Below, in pieces: positions 33,146-45,236 of a DNA stretch of 64,000 bases. Within the stretch, counting starts at the first letter, position 1; every line of letters begins with the position of its first letter. Where the stretch lies: assembly GCA_914767885.1 (NCBI GenBank), contig CAJZBQ010000003.1, forward strand, positions 124,001 to 188,000, in the 5' to 3' direction. The position numbers and the translations under genes are program-made. The stretch is from Blepharisma stoltei (Eukaryota; Ciliophora; Heterotrichea; Heterotrichida; Blepharismidae). The notes beneath the pieces were generated by a model that ran no database searches, was not told where the DNA came from, and saw only the letters and a list, made by a program, of their open reading frames with translations.

Positions 33146-35018
33146 ATGACAACTCAAATCAAAGAACTTTTCCTTTCCAAAAACTTCCAAATTCTTGCAT
33201 TAACCCAATACTGCAATTTATTATTTGAATACTCCCCTGGCTCAATCCCTTTATTAAGTGATCAAAAGCTTAAATTATTCCCAACCTGTGTGACATTTAC
33301 AGGAACTAAAAGATTTCAATTTCAAACTTTATGAATGAATAGCAACATCGTAATACCTATTTAGGCCTCAGTAATCCACAATAAATACGTGATTTGGGTA
33401 TTTATATGTAAAAACGAATACTCTGAGGCAATAGAAAATAATCGTTTATTTTTGCTTTCTTTATTTGTGAAATTTCTAAGCATAAGACCTCATTATCTTC
33501 AAAAAATATTAAATGCTGAAAAAGTGAAATCGTCAAGGCAGCATAGTGATTTTTGGGTCTTGGCATTTTGGAAGAAATTTGGCCAAAATCTTTGATAGAA
33601 ACTTAAAGGTTTTTTTTGACCAAATGCCACAATATCAAGAAATTTTAACTAAAATTGACGAAGAATATCACACTTTCAAAATTATACAACCAAATGATAT
33701 ATAACCGTGATTTTTTGCTGCAAGATGTAACAACTGATCGACCTCCAAGCTATACTGAAAGTTTTTCTTCATATAAAACATTTTTAGAAGAAGAAGCAGA
33801 AAATTGGCTTATTGAATATTTGGTAGAGATGAATAATTTCGAAGGATTTGTGATGGACATGAAAGGGTATCTCCTTTATGGCACAGTGCCAGGAGAAGAA
33901 GATTTAAAACTCCAAATTCTTGGCTACGGAAAAAAGCTTAACGCTGAGTATAAAAGTGATTTTTCAGTAAGAAAATAATTAGAGAATGCTAAATTAGAAA
34001 TTAATTTAGTAAACCACAAGCTTTCTATGATAATAGGCCTATCTCCAGTGCTAAAAGGGCTTATTATAGCTTCCTACGAGTCCACAAGCTACTCAGACTC
34101 TAGCTTTAGAACCGTCCACAACTTAAATTTAATCTGAAGTACCCTTCAATTAGGCTCTGAATTTCCTCATCCAGCCCAAACTCCTCATCACCTATATAAT
34201 TTTGTCCTGCATCTTTCTAACGCTTTAGAAAAATGGCTATATCATACTGTATGTGAAGACCAAGAATTTCGATATAAATACTCTACAATGATTATATAAT
34301 TTTTATTATTTATTTTCATAGTAAAAAATAGCTTGAATTATTTTTCAGATAAATTAAGGGAAAAGACTATATCCCTTTTTCCCATTCTAATAAAGAACTA
34401 GTCCCAGAACTCGCTACAAAAATAGCATTTACGAATGAAGAGCCTGAGTCTGAAGACGAAACTGACATAAAGCCTGACATCAGTGCTATTGAAAGAATAA
34501 ATGACCCCGATGCAGAGAAATCTGACCTTTTGCAGATGTCCCAAGAATTTTCAACTTTTATTAATAAAGCAGATACTATAGATTTAGATGGCCTAATGCC
34601 TAAAGTTTCACTAGAAAATACCCAAGACCAGCTATTTGTGTTTAATAACTATATAGAAGATGAAAATAAAGAATCTATCTCAGACGAGGAAACTGACAAA
34701 GTTATGCTTCCACCTATAGATGAAAGGTCCACAATTTTTAAAAGCAAGCAGAAAGTAGTCAGTCGTAGGGCCTCTGAGTCAGTTCTTCAACAAAGCCCTT
34801 TTGCTTTGTTTCACCGTTTGTCTTTGCAGGAAAGCTTGGCAAATAGAGATAGGTACAATGTGTCGAAATCGACTCAACATTTTGGACGGTCTGATTTATT
34901 GAATAGAGAAGAATTGGTTGACCTTGGGGTAGATATTTTTAATGATGCGTATGAGATGATTGAAAATTATGCTGAGTTGAACCATAGACCAAGAAGAGAG
35001 TCCAAAGAGAACCAATAA
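33146..35018 (+). CDS. hypothetical protein, possibly longin-like N terminus
   Basis: One 15-nt intron, two IESs and probably an 18-nt in-frame insert removed give about 551 aa. The N-terminal 120 residues (ILALTQYCNLLFEYSPG, KYVIWVFICKNE, FLLSLFVKFL) have the alternating strands and long helix of a longin-type domain, but this is only pattern. The middle has NWLIEYLVEMNNFEGFVMD. The last 200 residues are acidic and Ser-rich, disordered in look. Family unknown; trafficking is a guess. Confidence 0.6.
33350..33364 (+). other. 15-nt intron
   Basis: GTAATACCTATTTAG; joins WMNSNI to ASVIHNKYV. Confidence 0.85.
33546..33667. other. IES, 122 bp
   Basis: TA-bounded with short inverted ends GTGAT / ATCAC; joins SSRQH to ITLSKLYNQM. 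Confidence 0.7.
33967..33984 (+). other. possible 18-nt intron
   Basis: GTAAGAAAATAATTAGAG contains an in-frame TAA. Removal keeps frame (YKSDFS to NAKLEINLV). Longer than the usual 15 nt; a 16-nt cut would break the frame. Confidence 0.45.
34295..34356. other. IES, 62 bp
   Basis: TA-bounded; shortest IES placed here. Joins KYSTMI to KGKDYIPFSH. Confidence 0.7.
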
Positions 35019-35176
35019 GGGATTATTAATTTTACTTGATTTTAAATTACTTACTTTTCGAATTAATTATTTTAAATTATACTTCAAAAAATTATTTATG
35101 CTTGAAAAAAAGGTAAGGCACAATATTATTGTTTTTTATAAATAAATTAAAAAATATAATTTCAATTTAAACTAAA

Positions 35177-35539
35177 CTAAAAAATTCTATAAATTTTTAT
35201 TATATAAGAGCTAGAAGTAGGCTTTTCTGCTTTCGTTTTCTCAAATTCTTGATAAAGAGCATCAAAATTTGAGGTACGAGACAGCTTGATAATTACCTTG
35301 TAAACTCTTTTAGGTCTCCCTTCAAAATCTTTTTCATCAAGACTGAGTGTTTCAAAGCGTTCCAACGTTGCATATCCCAAAGCAATCAAGCTGTCAGCAG
35401 CTCTCACAGCGTTGCTCACTGATTCTCCAATAGCATGAAATGCGACTTCTGGGTTTTTCTTTAAAGCTTCTTTTCCTTCATAAATGTATCTGCTATGCTT
35501 TGGGCGAGAGCTGACTTTCAAAACTCCGTCAGATTCCAT
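35177..35539 (-). CDS. Alba-domain nucleic-acid-binding protein
   Basis: 120 aa, single exon. It matches the eukaryotic Alba fold: IGESVSNAVRAADSLIALGY (helix 1), then a strand with TLSLDEKDFEGRPKRVYKV and IIKLSRT. Family members bind RNA or DNA, often in translation control or RNase P/MRP. The basic strand loop EGRPKRV is the expected contact. Small size and lack of an RGG tail suggest a single-domain member. Confidence 0.75.
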   Translation of the reverse strand: MESDGVLKVSSRPKHSRYIYEGKEALKKNPEVAFHAIGESVSNAVRAADSLIALGYATLERFETLSLDEKDFEGRPKRVYKVIIKLSRTSNFDALYQEFEKTKAEKPTSSSYIIKIYRIF

Positions 35540-35644
35540 TTCTTATGGTAATTATTATGACTATTAATAGCATTTATATTTCTCAGCATTTCTTCTACGG
35601 CTACAAAAAATATACTAATTTAATATAAAAATAAAGGCATTTTC

Positions 35645-36442
35645 TTAGAAAAAATAATAGTAAAAGTCATTATAAATAGGCATATCCCTAGGAAATTTTG
35701 ATTTTTTTGGCATCCAATTTTCGCCTGGTTTAAATGTGACGAGTTTTGATGAGTCTATGTTACAGTTTTCATTAGGAACTTGAGGCTTCTCAAAGCAAGG
35801 TGTGCAAGCTTGGCGGCGATTTATTAAAGGGGGCATGTTTAGGTCATTGTTAATTTGGCTTAATGGTCTAGCAAACACAGGCTTATTTTGAAGCTTGGAT
35901 AAGATGCCTTCTTGGCTTTCAAGCTTTGCCTTAAGCTCTTGCTGCTGATTTAAAAGGTGTCCAAAAACGTAGTTCAGTGAAGTTATATTGGAAATATAAG
36001 GGATTTTTACGTCCATATCAAGACTTCGGGAAGCCCGTTTTCTTTTTGTTTTCCTGAGACTGAATAATTGCTCATTTTTTGAGGCAATCTCAAAATTATA
36101 ACGATAGCCGCTAGGAGTTATACTTTCTTGGCTTCATACATTTCTTTTGACGTTAGAGTTTTCTAACGACTCATCGATAGTTTTATTAATTGGTGTTTCA
36201 AATGAGTGCAAAATCTCATCAGGTGTATAAGTGAGGTCTGAAGGATTATTTAGTGAGAGTCGCCTTTGGTGACTTTTGTAGGAGGGTTTGTAACTGATTT
36301 TTAAGTGATGGCTTCCCTTAGATTGAAAAGTTTGGTTTACATGGGAATATTGGTCATCTGGCAACCGGTTTTCTGAGAATGAGCAGAGCTTGGCAGGCGT
36401 TTGAGGAGTTGGCTTGGTAAACCAAGAATCCTTGTTTAACAT
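35645..36442 (-). CDS. hypothetical protein
   Basis: 265 aa in one frame with one UGA Trp, no IES. N-terminal half Ser/Pro/His-rich with YKPSYKSHQRRLSLNN; the middle is basic (RKTKRKRASRSL). One helical stretch (LLNQQQELKAKLESQEGI) could form a coiled coil. A Cys pair (ACTPC) lies near the end. No family recognised. Confidence 0.6.
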
Positions 36443-36745
36443 TTTTCTTAAAAATTGACTTTATAAAATTTAAAATATCGATAAATGGAATTATAGAAGA
36501 GATAAAATAACGAAATTTAATATGAAAATAAATAATTAAAAATTATAAAATAAGATTTTATTGAAGATTTTACTTAATAATAACTAATTTATGGATCGTT
36601 AATATTTTTCTCTAAATGATAATTTTAAGGTATATTTATTTAGAAATAGAAACTTATTTAATCAGCTAAAATCATGGCTCAATATAATAGCTTATTAAAT
36701 TATTAACTTTTACTTTTAGTTATGGCTTATTTAATATAAGCAGTT

Positions 36746-37888
36746 ATGAGCAAAGATTATTATTCCATACTAAAGCTGGATCACAAAGCTACAGATGCAG
36801 ATATATGTAAAGCATATCGCCATTTAGCTATTTCATGGCATCCAACAAACCATCCAAAAGACTACGTCCCAGCTTTAAACCGCTTTCATCTCCTTGCAGA
36901 AGCATATGAAGTTTTAAGTGACCCTGTAAAAAGAAGCATATATGATCAGTCCGGAGAATTTGGCTTAAAAGAAGGCATCAATGAAGGGAATGGGAGCTTT
37001 TCAGGCGGCTATTGCTATACTGGAAATGCATATAAAATTTTTGAAAACTTTTTTGGGACTATTAATCCTCTTTTTGAAGCATATGGGGAAAATACAAATA
37101 ATCTGCATTTATTGATTAAATTATTATCATATTTAAATATAAAAACACTAGTCCTAAATTCATTAATTAATAGATCCCAACCCACAATTTTTTATGTATT
37201 TTAATTCTATTTAAGGCATATTTTGAACTTATGCAATATCAGTCTTAAAGAAGATCAGACTTCTGAAGAGCCACCTAAAGACCTTATCGTCGAAATTCCC
37301 TGCACCTTAACTGAATTATACCTAGGCTGCCAAAAAAAGATTGACTATGAAAAATTGATTCTAGCTGAAGACAGTACTATTAGATCAATAAAGGAATCAA
37401 AGACAATAGAAATCAAAAAAGGCTACTCAAAAGACACAAAAATAATATTTTATGGAAAAGGAAATGAAGCAGCCATGTTCCCCAGTAGTAATTTAATTTT
37501 CCAGATAGTGGAGCTTCCTGACCAAAATTTCAAAAGAATTGGAAATGATTTGGTTTATTCTGTTCAAATTTCACTGATAAATGCAATATTAGCTGAACCT
37601 GTTCATATTGTAAGCTATATATAGACCACTTTGGATAAAAGAATTATTACAGTTTCGCCTGATGAAGTAATAGGGACTAAAAGCAGAAAATTAATCGAAA
37701 ATGAAGGAATGCCGATTTTTAAGGAGATTGAGCAAGGGAATGAGCCAAAAAAGTTCGGATTAGACAAAAGATCAGTAGAAAAGGGAAACTTGATTGTGAA
37801 GTTTACAGTAAATTATCCGAAATATATCCCTGAAAGCAGTAAGCAGGCTTTATGCAAACTATACCATGCCTTAATAAATTGCATATAG
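36746..37888 (+). CDS. DNAJB13: DNAJB13-like type II J-protein (radial spoke RSP16)
   Basis: An IES (about 144 bp) and a 15-nt intron removed leave about 327 aa, close to the usual 316. J domain at 1-70: YYSILKLDHKATDADICKAY, then HPTN where active J domains have HPD. DNAJB13 also lacks HPD. The family block GGYCYTGNAYKIFENFFG and the two substrate-binding beta domains follow (VEIPCTLTELYLGC, DLVYSVQISLINAIL, ENEGMP). Family role: radial spoke component and spoke-head adapter in motile cilia, which suits a ciliate. Confidence 0.85.
37095..37238. other. IES, 144 bp (or 120)
   Basis: TA-bounded; joins AYGEN to ISLKEDQTSEE. The pair 37112-37231 also keeps frame and adds eight residues. Confidence 0.65.
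37610..37624 (+). other. 15-nt intron
   Basis: GTAAGCTATATATAG; joins AEPVHI to TTLDKRIITV. Confidence 0.85.
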
Positions 37889-38096
37889 TCCCAATATTTT
37901 TCTTGCAAAAAATTAAAGCATAATTCTTTTAAAAAAATTTTTTAACTTAATCTAAATCTGTATACTTATAAGCTAAAAATAAAAATTTGGTCTTCAATTG
38001 CTTCATAAATAGCCCAAATAATCAATTTACTCATTAATTATTTATTTTTAAAAAAAAATTAGATAAATAATAATCTCCAAATAGCTAGATTTATAA

Positions 38097-38930
38097 ATGG
38101 AGAATTCATTAGAAGCATATCAGCCGCTTCCAGAATTTATAAAAAGAGGGACGATCCGTAAAGTCTATTCATTTGTCCCACTAGACCCTGATGAAGAAGA
38201 AGCTCTTTCCAAGTTCCGTGCATTCGCTACCAAAAAAAGAATTCAAATTCCTCCAGGGTAACTCTTATTTAGTGTTGATGATCAGCATAGAATGGCATTA
38301 AAATTCATGGATTCCGCAAAGAGAAAACCCAAAAAAGCCTTCAAAATTATGGAAAAATATCTCAGCTGGCTTAATACGGAGCTGCCAGTGCCAATAAATG
38401 AAGTCTCCTCAATGATTGTAAAGATCATATAGGATCAAGGATTTATGTATTTACTGGGAAGAGACAGAAAATTCCACCCTATTATGATTATTAGTGTTAG
38501 GAAGATGCTTGACTGCAATATAGACTTAAATTCATCCTTAAGGCTCAATTATTTTTTACTGACTTGGGCTCTTGAACATATGATGGTCCCTGGGAAGGTA
38601 GAAACTTGGACCATCATTATGGATTTAGCTGACGTTTCAGCTACACAGCTTCCTATTATGCTATTAAAAAACATGCTGAAAAAGTTATCAATAAACTTTA
38701 TGTGCAGATTGGAAAAATCTTTTATAATTAATCTGCCATCCGCATTAAATACAGTTTATAAGATGCTGAAACCTTTTATTGATGAGGACACAAAAAAGAA
38801 AATTGTTATACAAAAGGATGGGTGGGAGCCGCTACTTAGAGAGGATATTAGTGAAGAAGTATTAGAAGAGAAATATGGAGGTGCAAGACCAAACATAACT
38901 TCTGGGTTTTTCCCTCCAGCGTTTTATTAG
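38097..38930 (+). CDS. Sec14-like CRAL-TRIO lipid-binding protein
   Basis: Two 15-nt introns removed leave 267 aa, no IES. The N-terminal helices (residues 30-95) match a CRAL-TRIO-N region; the lipid-binding domain follows: FMYLLGRDRKFHPIMIISVR, WTIIMDLADVSATQLP, MLLKNMLKKLSINFMCRLEK and LKPFIDEDTKKKIVI. Ends with PNITSGFFPPAFY. Family role: exchange of phosphatidylinositol or other lipids between membranes. No GOLD or RhoGAP domain attached. Confidence 0.85.
38268..38282 (+). other. 15-nt intron
   Basis: GTAACTCTTATTTAG; joins IQIPPG to VDDQHRMALK. Confidence 0.85.
38418..38432 (+). other. 15-nt intron
   Basis: GTAAAGATCATATAG; joins NEVSSMI to DQGFMYLLGR. Confidence 0.85.
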
Positions 38931-39171
38931 GATAAATAAAGATTATTTGTTTAAAAAATTGATAAATTTGTATTTAAATAAAAAATTGTGAAATTAATTT
39001 TTTAGAATATTCAATGAATTTAACATAATTTTTCCATAATTCATGAAGCTTTAATTTATTATTTATGCAATAAATAAGCTTTATTTGATAAAAATAATTT
39101 AATTTGACATAAAGATATAATTATTCATATACTTATAAAGATTAATTCATAAAAAACGTTTAATTTTCATA

Positions 39172-40580
39172 TTAAAACCCGATAAAGGGGTCCCTATCTC
39201 TTGTGAATTTAGGAGCATGGGGCTGGTCTAGTGAATCTGGGTATGTGTTGAAATTTGATGTGTCGTCCTCTGACATTAATTCTGGAACCCAAGGACTAGC
39301 ACATTCCTTTGCAAGCAGTGAGCTAAAATCAATATTGCTGAACCAAGCATGATTTTTCAGCTCACTTGCAGCATTTTGTTTGTATCCTATTCTTTTTTGT
39401 ATGCTGGGTTCTAAAAGCCCAGAAATTAGCGAGCAAATCACATCGTCAAAGTGAGGAGGAAAAATCAATCTCCCTAATAAAATTTTTTGGTATATAATTA
39501 TTTAATATAATTTATCAATAATGTGCTATAGAAAAATATTATTAACCTATTAACTTTATTAGGTTTATATTAAATGGACTATCGTCATAATAAGGAGGAT
39601 ACCCAGCCAGCATCTCATACAATAAAACTCCTAAAGCCCACCAATCTACCTCACGTCCGTGGCCTTTTCCAAGAATAATTTCCGGTGCCAAATATTCAGG
39701 AGTGCCACACATAGTGTAAGTTTTCCCATCTGATATTGCCTTGGCAAAGCCAAAGTCTGACAGTTTGATGTGTCCAAGCCTGTCAATTAAAATATTTTCA
39801 GGCTTAAGGTCTCGAAAAACTATTCCTTTGTCATGCAGGTATTCCAGAGCAAGAACGAGCTCAGCAATATAAAACTGAGCATCCTGTGCTGGAAAAGTGC
39901 CTAGTTTTTTCATCCTAGTAAAGAGTTCGCCTCCACAGGCGTATTCTAGTACGAAAAAGACGTAATAGTCATCTTGAAAAGTTCCGAGAATTTTTGTTAT
40001 GAAGGAATGGTCAAGTTGTTCCATTATTTCTTTTTCGTTCCTAACTCCTCCCCCTTAATTGGAAAATAATCCTTTGGGTAAATTTATTTTTGAAAAAAAA
40101 TTATATTTATAAAAAATTTTTAATATAAATTGAGCACAATGCTATGAATTTTTAAATTTATTTTTATGAAGAAATAATAAAAAAAATTAATTGATTCAGT
40201 GCAAAACTGTTTAAAAACAATCTACCTGCGCTTTTGCTATTAAATTAGGTTAAAAATTATTTTATAAAAATTAGTATTTCCATTGATAACATTTTCCGAT
40301 GAAAAAAAAATTCGGGCCCTTTAAGTACTATGTTTGGTTCCAATTTAAACGGGGGAGTAAGGTGCTTTATTTGCCTCATTTTCAAAATCGAGGTCTTTTT
40401 GAGGATTTTCAGAGCTAATGGCTTCATATGAGACTGATCCTTGCTCCGAACTAGTCTTACTCGACTGAAAGTGCCTACACCTAGAGTTCCTAGGACGTCA
40501 AATGAGTCCATGGAGTATTTTTCTGATCTGAAATGGTCTGAATTCTGCTTCTCTGATGTTTCTGTCTTCTCCGGTTCCAT
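39172..40580 (-). CDS. cAMP-dependent protein kinase catalytic subunit-like AGC kinase
   Basis: Two IESs removed leave 339 aa, the size of PKA-C. Gly loop LGTLGVGTFSRVRLV, catalytic Lys in LALKIL, FRDLKPENIL (HRD), SDFGFAK, activation loop TYTMCGTPEYLAPEI with the phosphorylated Thr, and DWWALGVLLYEMLAGYPP. The C-terminal AGC tail ends DPFIGF, the FxxF motif that docks on the N lobe. No PH or cyclic-nucleotide domain, so PKA-C rather than PKG or Akt. The short N terminus lacks an N-myristoylation glycine. Confidence 0.9.
39477..39549. other. IES, 73 bp
   Basis: TA-bounded; joins NINLIKLI to GRLIFPPHFDD in the PKA gene. Confidence 0.85.
40044..40359. mobile_element. MITE-type IES, family 2, 316 bp
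   Basis: TA-bounded; ends ACTCCTCCCCCTTAATTGGA and GGTTCCAATTTAAACGGGGG, related to the element at 47828-48554. Joins RQIKHL to RNEKEIMEQLDH in the PKA small lobe. Confidence 0.85.
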
Positions 40581-41266
40581 ACTGATTGTAGCTATATATA
40601 AGAAAGAAATTATTATTAACTTTAACAGATAATGCTACCGATTTAAATATTTTTTTCCAGGCTGTTATATGAACTTTTTCCAATAGAAGGCATCTTGCTA
40701 CGCTAAATACAGATTTCACAGCATTCGTAAGTGCTCAATTTTTATAAAAAATTTACTTTCAAAAATGATATGTTTTTTGCCCTTGGAGAACTTAATTTAC
40801 ATCAGACTTTTTTTATTTAAATGTTGGATCAGAAAATAGTAAATTAAGTCATTTCATTGGATTAAAACTATGGTAAGCTCTTAGAAGAGTCTTATTTCTG
40901 GGCCAAAATTCTTTTTTGTCTTGCATCATCTTTAAAATTTAGCTCGCCCTATTGATTTACTGAACTTTTTTTGTTTTGAGATTTTGTTGAGAAATCCAGA
41001 GAAATTTGGCACAATCTTGACGATCTTGATGAATTTTTTTAATATTTTCTATAAAATTAAAGGAAATGACTTATTTCTTAACTTTTGCTACTTATTAGAA
41101 GAAAAACACAGACCCAACAAAAAAGGAATTTTCTTATATAAGAATACTTATTAAAATAATGAATCTTCATTAAAGATTAATTCTTTTCCATATTATCATT
41201 CATAATAAATTTAATGGATTTATTACAATTAATTTTTTTATTAAACTTATCAATTGCTTTTTTTCT
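40581..41266. other. intergenic, no feature seen
   Basis: AT-rich stretch between two minus-strand genes. It contains the PKA promoter region; nothing recognisable in it. Confidence 0.5.
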
Positions 41267-44038
41267 TTATTTTATTGAATCAAAATATAATTTTGCATTT
41301 TCTGGTAGCTCTTCAAGCTTCACTTTAACTGGAATTTCAGTTGGAGCTCTCTTTATAGTTCTTTGAGGTATTTCATTGGCTTTCTCTGAAAAAGTCATGT
41401 ATGTGTCACTTTTTATATTAGGAGTAAATGCTAGTGATGACCGATTAGTTTTTACTGGAATCATGCTTGATTGTCTGCTTACTCTTTTAATTATTTTTCT
41501 ATAAATTCTCCATATTTTATATATTCTAGATATAAATCTCCTATTATTATATAAAAGAGCTAGAGTTTTGCTGTTGGCATCTTCATATTTTGCTCGTTCT
41601 TCCTTTCTAATTATCAGCATATTTTGTATAAATTTTGAAGCTACGATATCTTTTAATATTTTTTTATATAAAAGTGTGTCTTTATATCGAATAAGAAGAG
41701 ATCCAAGCAGCAAATTTCCTGTCGCTAATTGCTCTACTAATAAAGCTGTCAACACAAACTTTTTGGCTTTGAATCATTTAAATGCTTTTTGAATTTTTAC
41801 AGCTGCCTTTTTCCATGCCCTGACTTTTTTTCTAACAAAATATCCTTTTACATAAGCCTGAATTTTCATAGCCGATTTTAATGATGATTTTTTATTTTTT
41901 TCTGAAGGAGAAGGCGGGAAATTTCATAAAGAAAGCTGATTTAGGCTTTCTTTCGGAACATTAATACGAACCTTTTTTGCAGTGTTTGGGTCGAAATCTT
42001 TAATAGGCCGGGGCTGAGGGCTATAAGAACGAGACAAGTATCCAAGCTTGATCATAAAAGATTTAAATCTTGGGGATCCTAAAGGATGAGCAGTTGTTTC
42101 TAAAACTCTACGTGGGCCAAACTTCATAGTTCTCCCATATCTTTCTTTGCAAATATTCCTATATATTGTGACATCTCTTTGAAAATTTTCTTGTCTCTGT
42201 CTTAACTCTTTCCTTCTTTCTTCAGCTTCTAGCATATATTTATCACTTAATTCAGTACTTGCTCTTTGATGGGCAACTTTTGCAGAAAGATAAGAATATC
42301 TTGCTTTATTTAATTTTTTCATATCAATTTGGCAATTTCCAATAATATGGTCTGCAAATTTTACCTTTGCAGCTTCATAATCAGATTTATTTCTTTTTCA
42401 TTTTTTAATCATTTTACACCCACTTATAGCTTGGTCAAAATCTTGTACTTTATCTATATATTTTGCCTGGTTTTGCAAAGCTAATAAATTTGAGCTTGAA
42501 ATTCCGGTTTTTTCTTGGAGTTCTTTAAGCCGCCTTATTTCTTCTTGTGATGGGTCTAATTCTTCTCTTTCTTTGGTAATTTTTTTTAAATTTGAGATTG
42601 ATGACCTTTTGGTATTTTTTTTCTCCTGGTCAATTTGAAAATAATTGTCGTCGTTGTAGTCTAAATCATTAACCCATGGAGAATGTCTATCATATTTTCA
42701 TTCAATATTTTGTGTGGTGCGGGTAGGCGGCAAGTCTTTTTCAACTTCTTTAAAAAGTCTGGTTTTTACGAGGGAGTTAAAACTGTGGGTTTTTCTTAAC
42801 ATTGATTTAAATGCTGATTCTTGCTCTTCAGTCCATTCGTTTCCTTGGTGAAGATCTTTTCGAGATAAGGAATCTTTAAAATAGTCAGGATGATTTAAAA
42901 TTCGATAAAGCTCTGAAGGGTTTTCCCTTATCATGCTGTATAGTTTTTGGTTTAAAGCTTTATATTGAGCAGCTTCTCTTGGGTTAATATTTTCTTCAAC
43001 TATTGGCCGAGTTTTAAACATTATTTGCATTAATTCACCTAAAGAATTTTTATTGGTCTCTTCTTCTTTATTATAAGATTTTCGAATTTCGCTGAGGATT
43101 TTATAGTATTTCTTTTTTTCTAATATTTTTGGGTCATCTGAATTTTTAGGAGACCGACTTTTTGGCCTGAAATCTTTTACACTACCTAAATCTAAGGTGC
43201 TGTCTGAGTTTTCTCTTTTTAATTTTCTTTTTTTATAATTTATGTGTTTAGTAGTGACTGAGCCTGAAGGTAGCAAACCTTCTGAAGGATTTGTACTTCC
43301 TTCTGAGTCTTGGGGAATATGAGAATTTACTTCAATTAAATATTTTTTTAAAGTTTTTTTACTAGGTCTTGTAGTAAACGGAAATCTTGAAGAAATTTTT
43401 GATAATTTTTGATTATCAAATTCAAATAAATTTGAATCAATATTTAAAGAAGATGCTCTTCTGTTTACAGCTTTATTTTCTTGAAAATCATTAGAAGCTT
43501 CATTGTTTGGGAAAACAAAATTGATTTCATTACCAGAAGTTTCTTCATAGGTGTCGTTTTTAATATTTACTGAATTTTTAGTGACTTTTTTTTTAAGCAA
43601 ATTTTTTCGCTTCTCTTTTTTCTTAGGAGAGCTGTTAGGTGAAGCTGGCGTTGAAGTAAATTTTATTTCCATAAAATTTTTCACAGAGGTCTTGCAACGG
43701 TGCTTTGGTGTTTTTGCATGAAGTCTCGACATCACTGTATTTTGGTGATTTAGGTTTAGAAATCTGTGATCTGGAATTCGAATTGGGTTAATTTTTGATT
43801 TTGAACCATCAGGAACAAGCGAAAGATCAAGACTATCCAAAATTTTCAGGAAATGGTGTTTGGATTCCTCTCTTAACATATTTTCAGCAGCTTTACTACT
43901 ATCAGTCTCTATTTTCTGCGAAGGAATGTAGCTATTTAATGGAGAAGAAGGGGTTGACTTATTTGTGCCGACTTCTTTTTGACTTTGAACATATTTTTGA
44001 AACTCTTCTTCAGTAAGGATCAAAATTTCTGAATCCAT
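41267..44038 (-). CDS. large IQ-motif protein
   Basis: 923 aa in one uninterrupted exon, the longest in the window, with three UGA Trp codons. The first 450 residues are Ser/Lys-rich and disordered in look with many SP sites. A helical region follows (RRKELRQRQENFQRDVTIYR). Two IQ motifs lie at about 720-760 (AMKIQAYVKGYFVRKK and AAVKIQKAFKWFKAKKF), which in other proteins bind calmodulin or centrin. A helical, basic C terminus follows. A cytoskeletal or cortical role is likely; no named family recognised. Confidence 0.7.
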
Positions 44039-44333
44039 TTATAATTATATGTATATCAATATTTTTCATAGATTATATTATAGCATGGCACTTATATAGT
44101 ATATAAAGAACGTTAATGTCTTAAAAAATATAAAAAATATAAATTACTTTGTTATATTTTAATTATATAATGAATTATGCTTTATGAATTTATGATAAAG
44201 AAATTGATAAATAGTAATTACACTGGTTTTAATTAAAAATTGTTTTTAATAATTTCATCAAAATTTATAATTCAGCTTTTAACATACGTGCTTCCATAAA
44301 TTATAGCGCATTACTATAATTTATTATTCAAAT

Positions 44334-45044
44334 TTAAAATCTGAATGGTTTTTTTGGTTCAATTAAAAAATATTTCCTTAAGTGGCTTAGTGATATTTTA
44401 GATTTTGAATTATTTGGTATTTTGGGTTGAAAATTTTGTCTATGCAAATCACATTTAATTTTCTGGCTACTAAAATTTTTCTTCAAAGGGCTTGGGCTTC
44501 TCTCATAATAAATATTTGTGCAATTTTTGCTTTCTTGAGTTGGTAATCTATCATATTTTATTTTTGAAGAACTTGCTAGCTCAGTTTTCAGCCTTTGCAC
44601 TTTTCTTCTAATCTCTTCAGCTTCTTTTTTTATTATCATATTCTTATAAGTCGATTTGATTCATTTATCCAGTTTTCCTTTATTATTGTGAAAAGTCTTT
44701 AAAAAATCATCATTACCCATTGGCTGATGAAGTGCAGAGGTTGATGCTCCACGCGAATTTTTCTTATGAAAACTTGTTTGGAGCATTTTAGGAATCCCTG
44801 ATTTTCTATCTGAAACTTGTGGGGAAGGCGAAATTGTTTTATTATTACAAAGAGTCAGGTAAGACTGATAGTCAAAGTTGAAATTTGAGTAATCTTCAAT
44901 AAATCTCCTTGGGGAGCCAACACAGCTGCTGACTACGCTGAAGACTGGATTTTGAGAGTCAAGCTGCCTTGATCTAGAGTTGCTTCTGAGCTTGGACTTT
45001 CTTGTGAGAAAGTCTAAAGAGTATCTATTTTCCTTCTTCATCAA
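44334..45044 (-). CDS. hypothetical basic protein
   Basis: 236 aa with one UGA Trp, no IES. Ser/Lys/Asn-rich throughout, with RSNSRSRQL and RSPSPLKK clusters. One helix (EAEEIRRKVQRLKTELASSS) could be a coiled coil. No family recognised. Confidence 0.6.
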
Positions 45045-45236
45045 ATATTAGAAATTATTATATCTTTACGTAGAACGGTTTATTTTGTAATATATAATTT
45101 TGAGATAAATCAGTTATAACCGACATTTAACTTTTATGAGAAATAGCAAAAATTGCCTTTTTATTAAAGAAAAATAGATTCATCATAGAAAATCCTTATA
45201 AATAAAAACTAAATTATATTATATCGGCTTCTTAAT

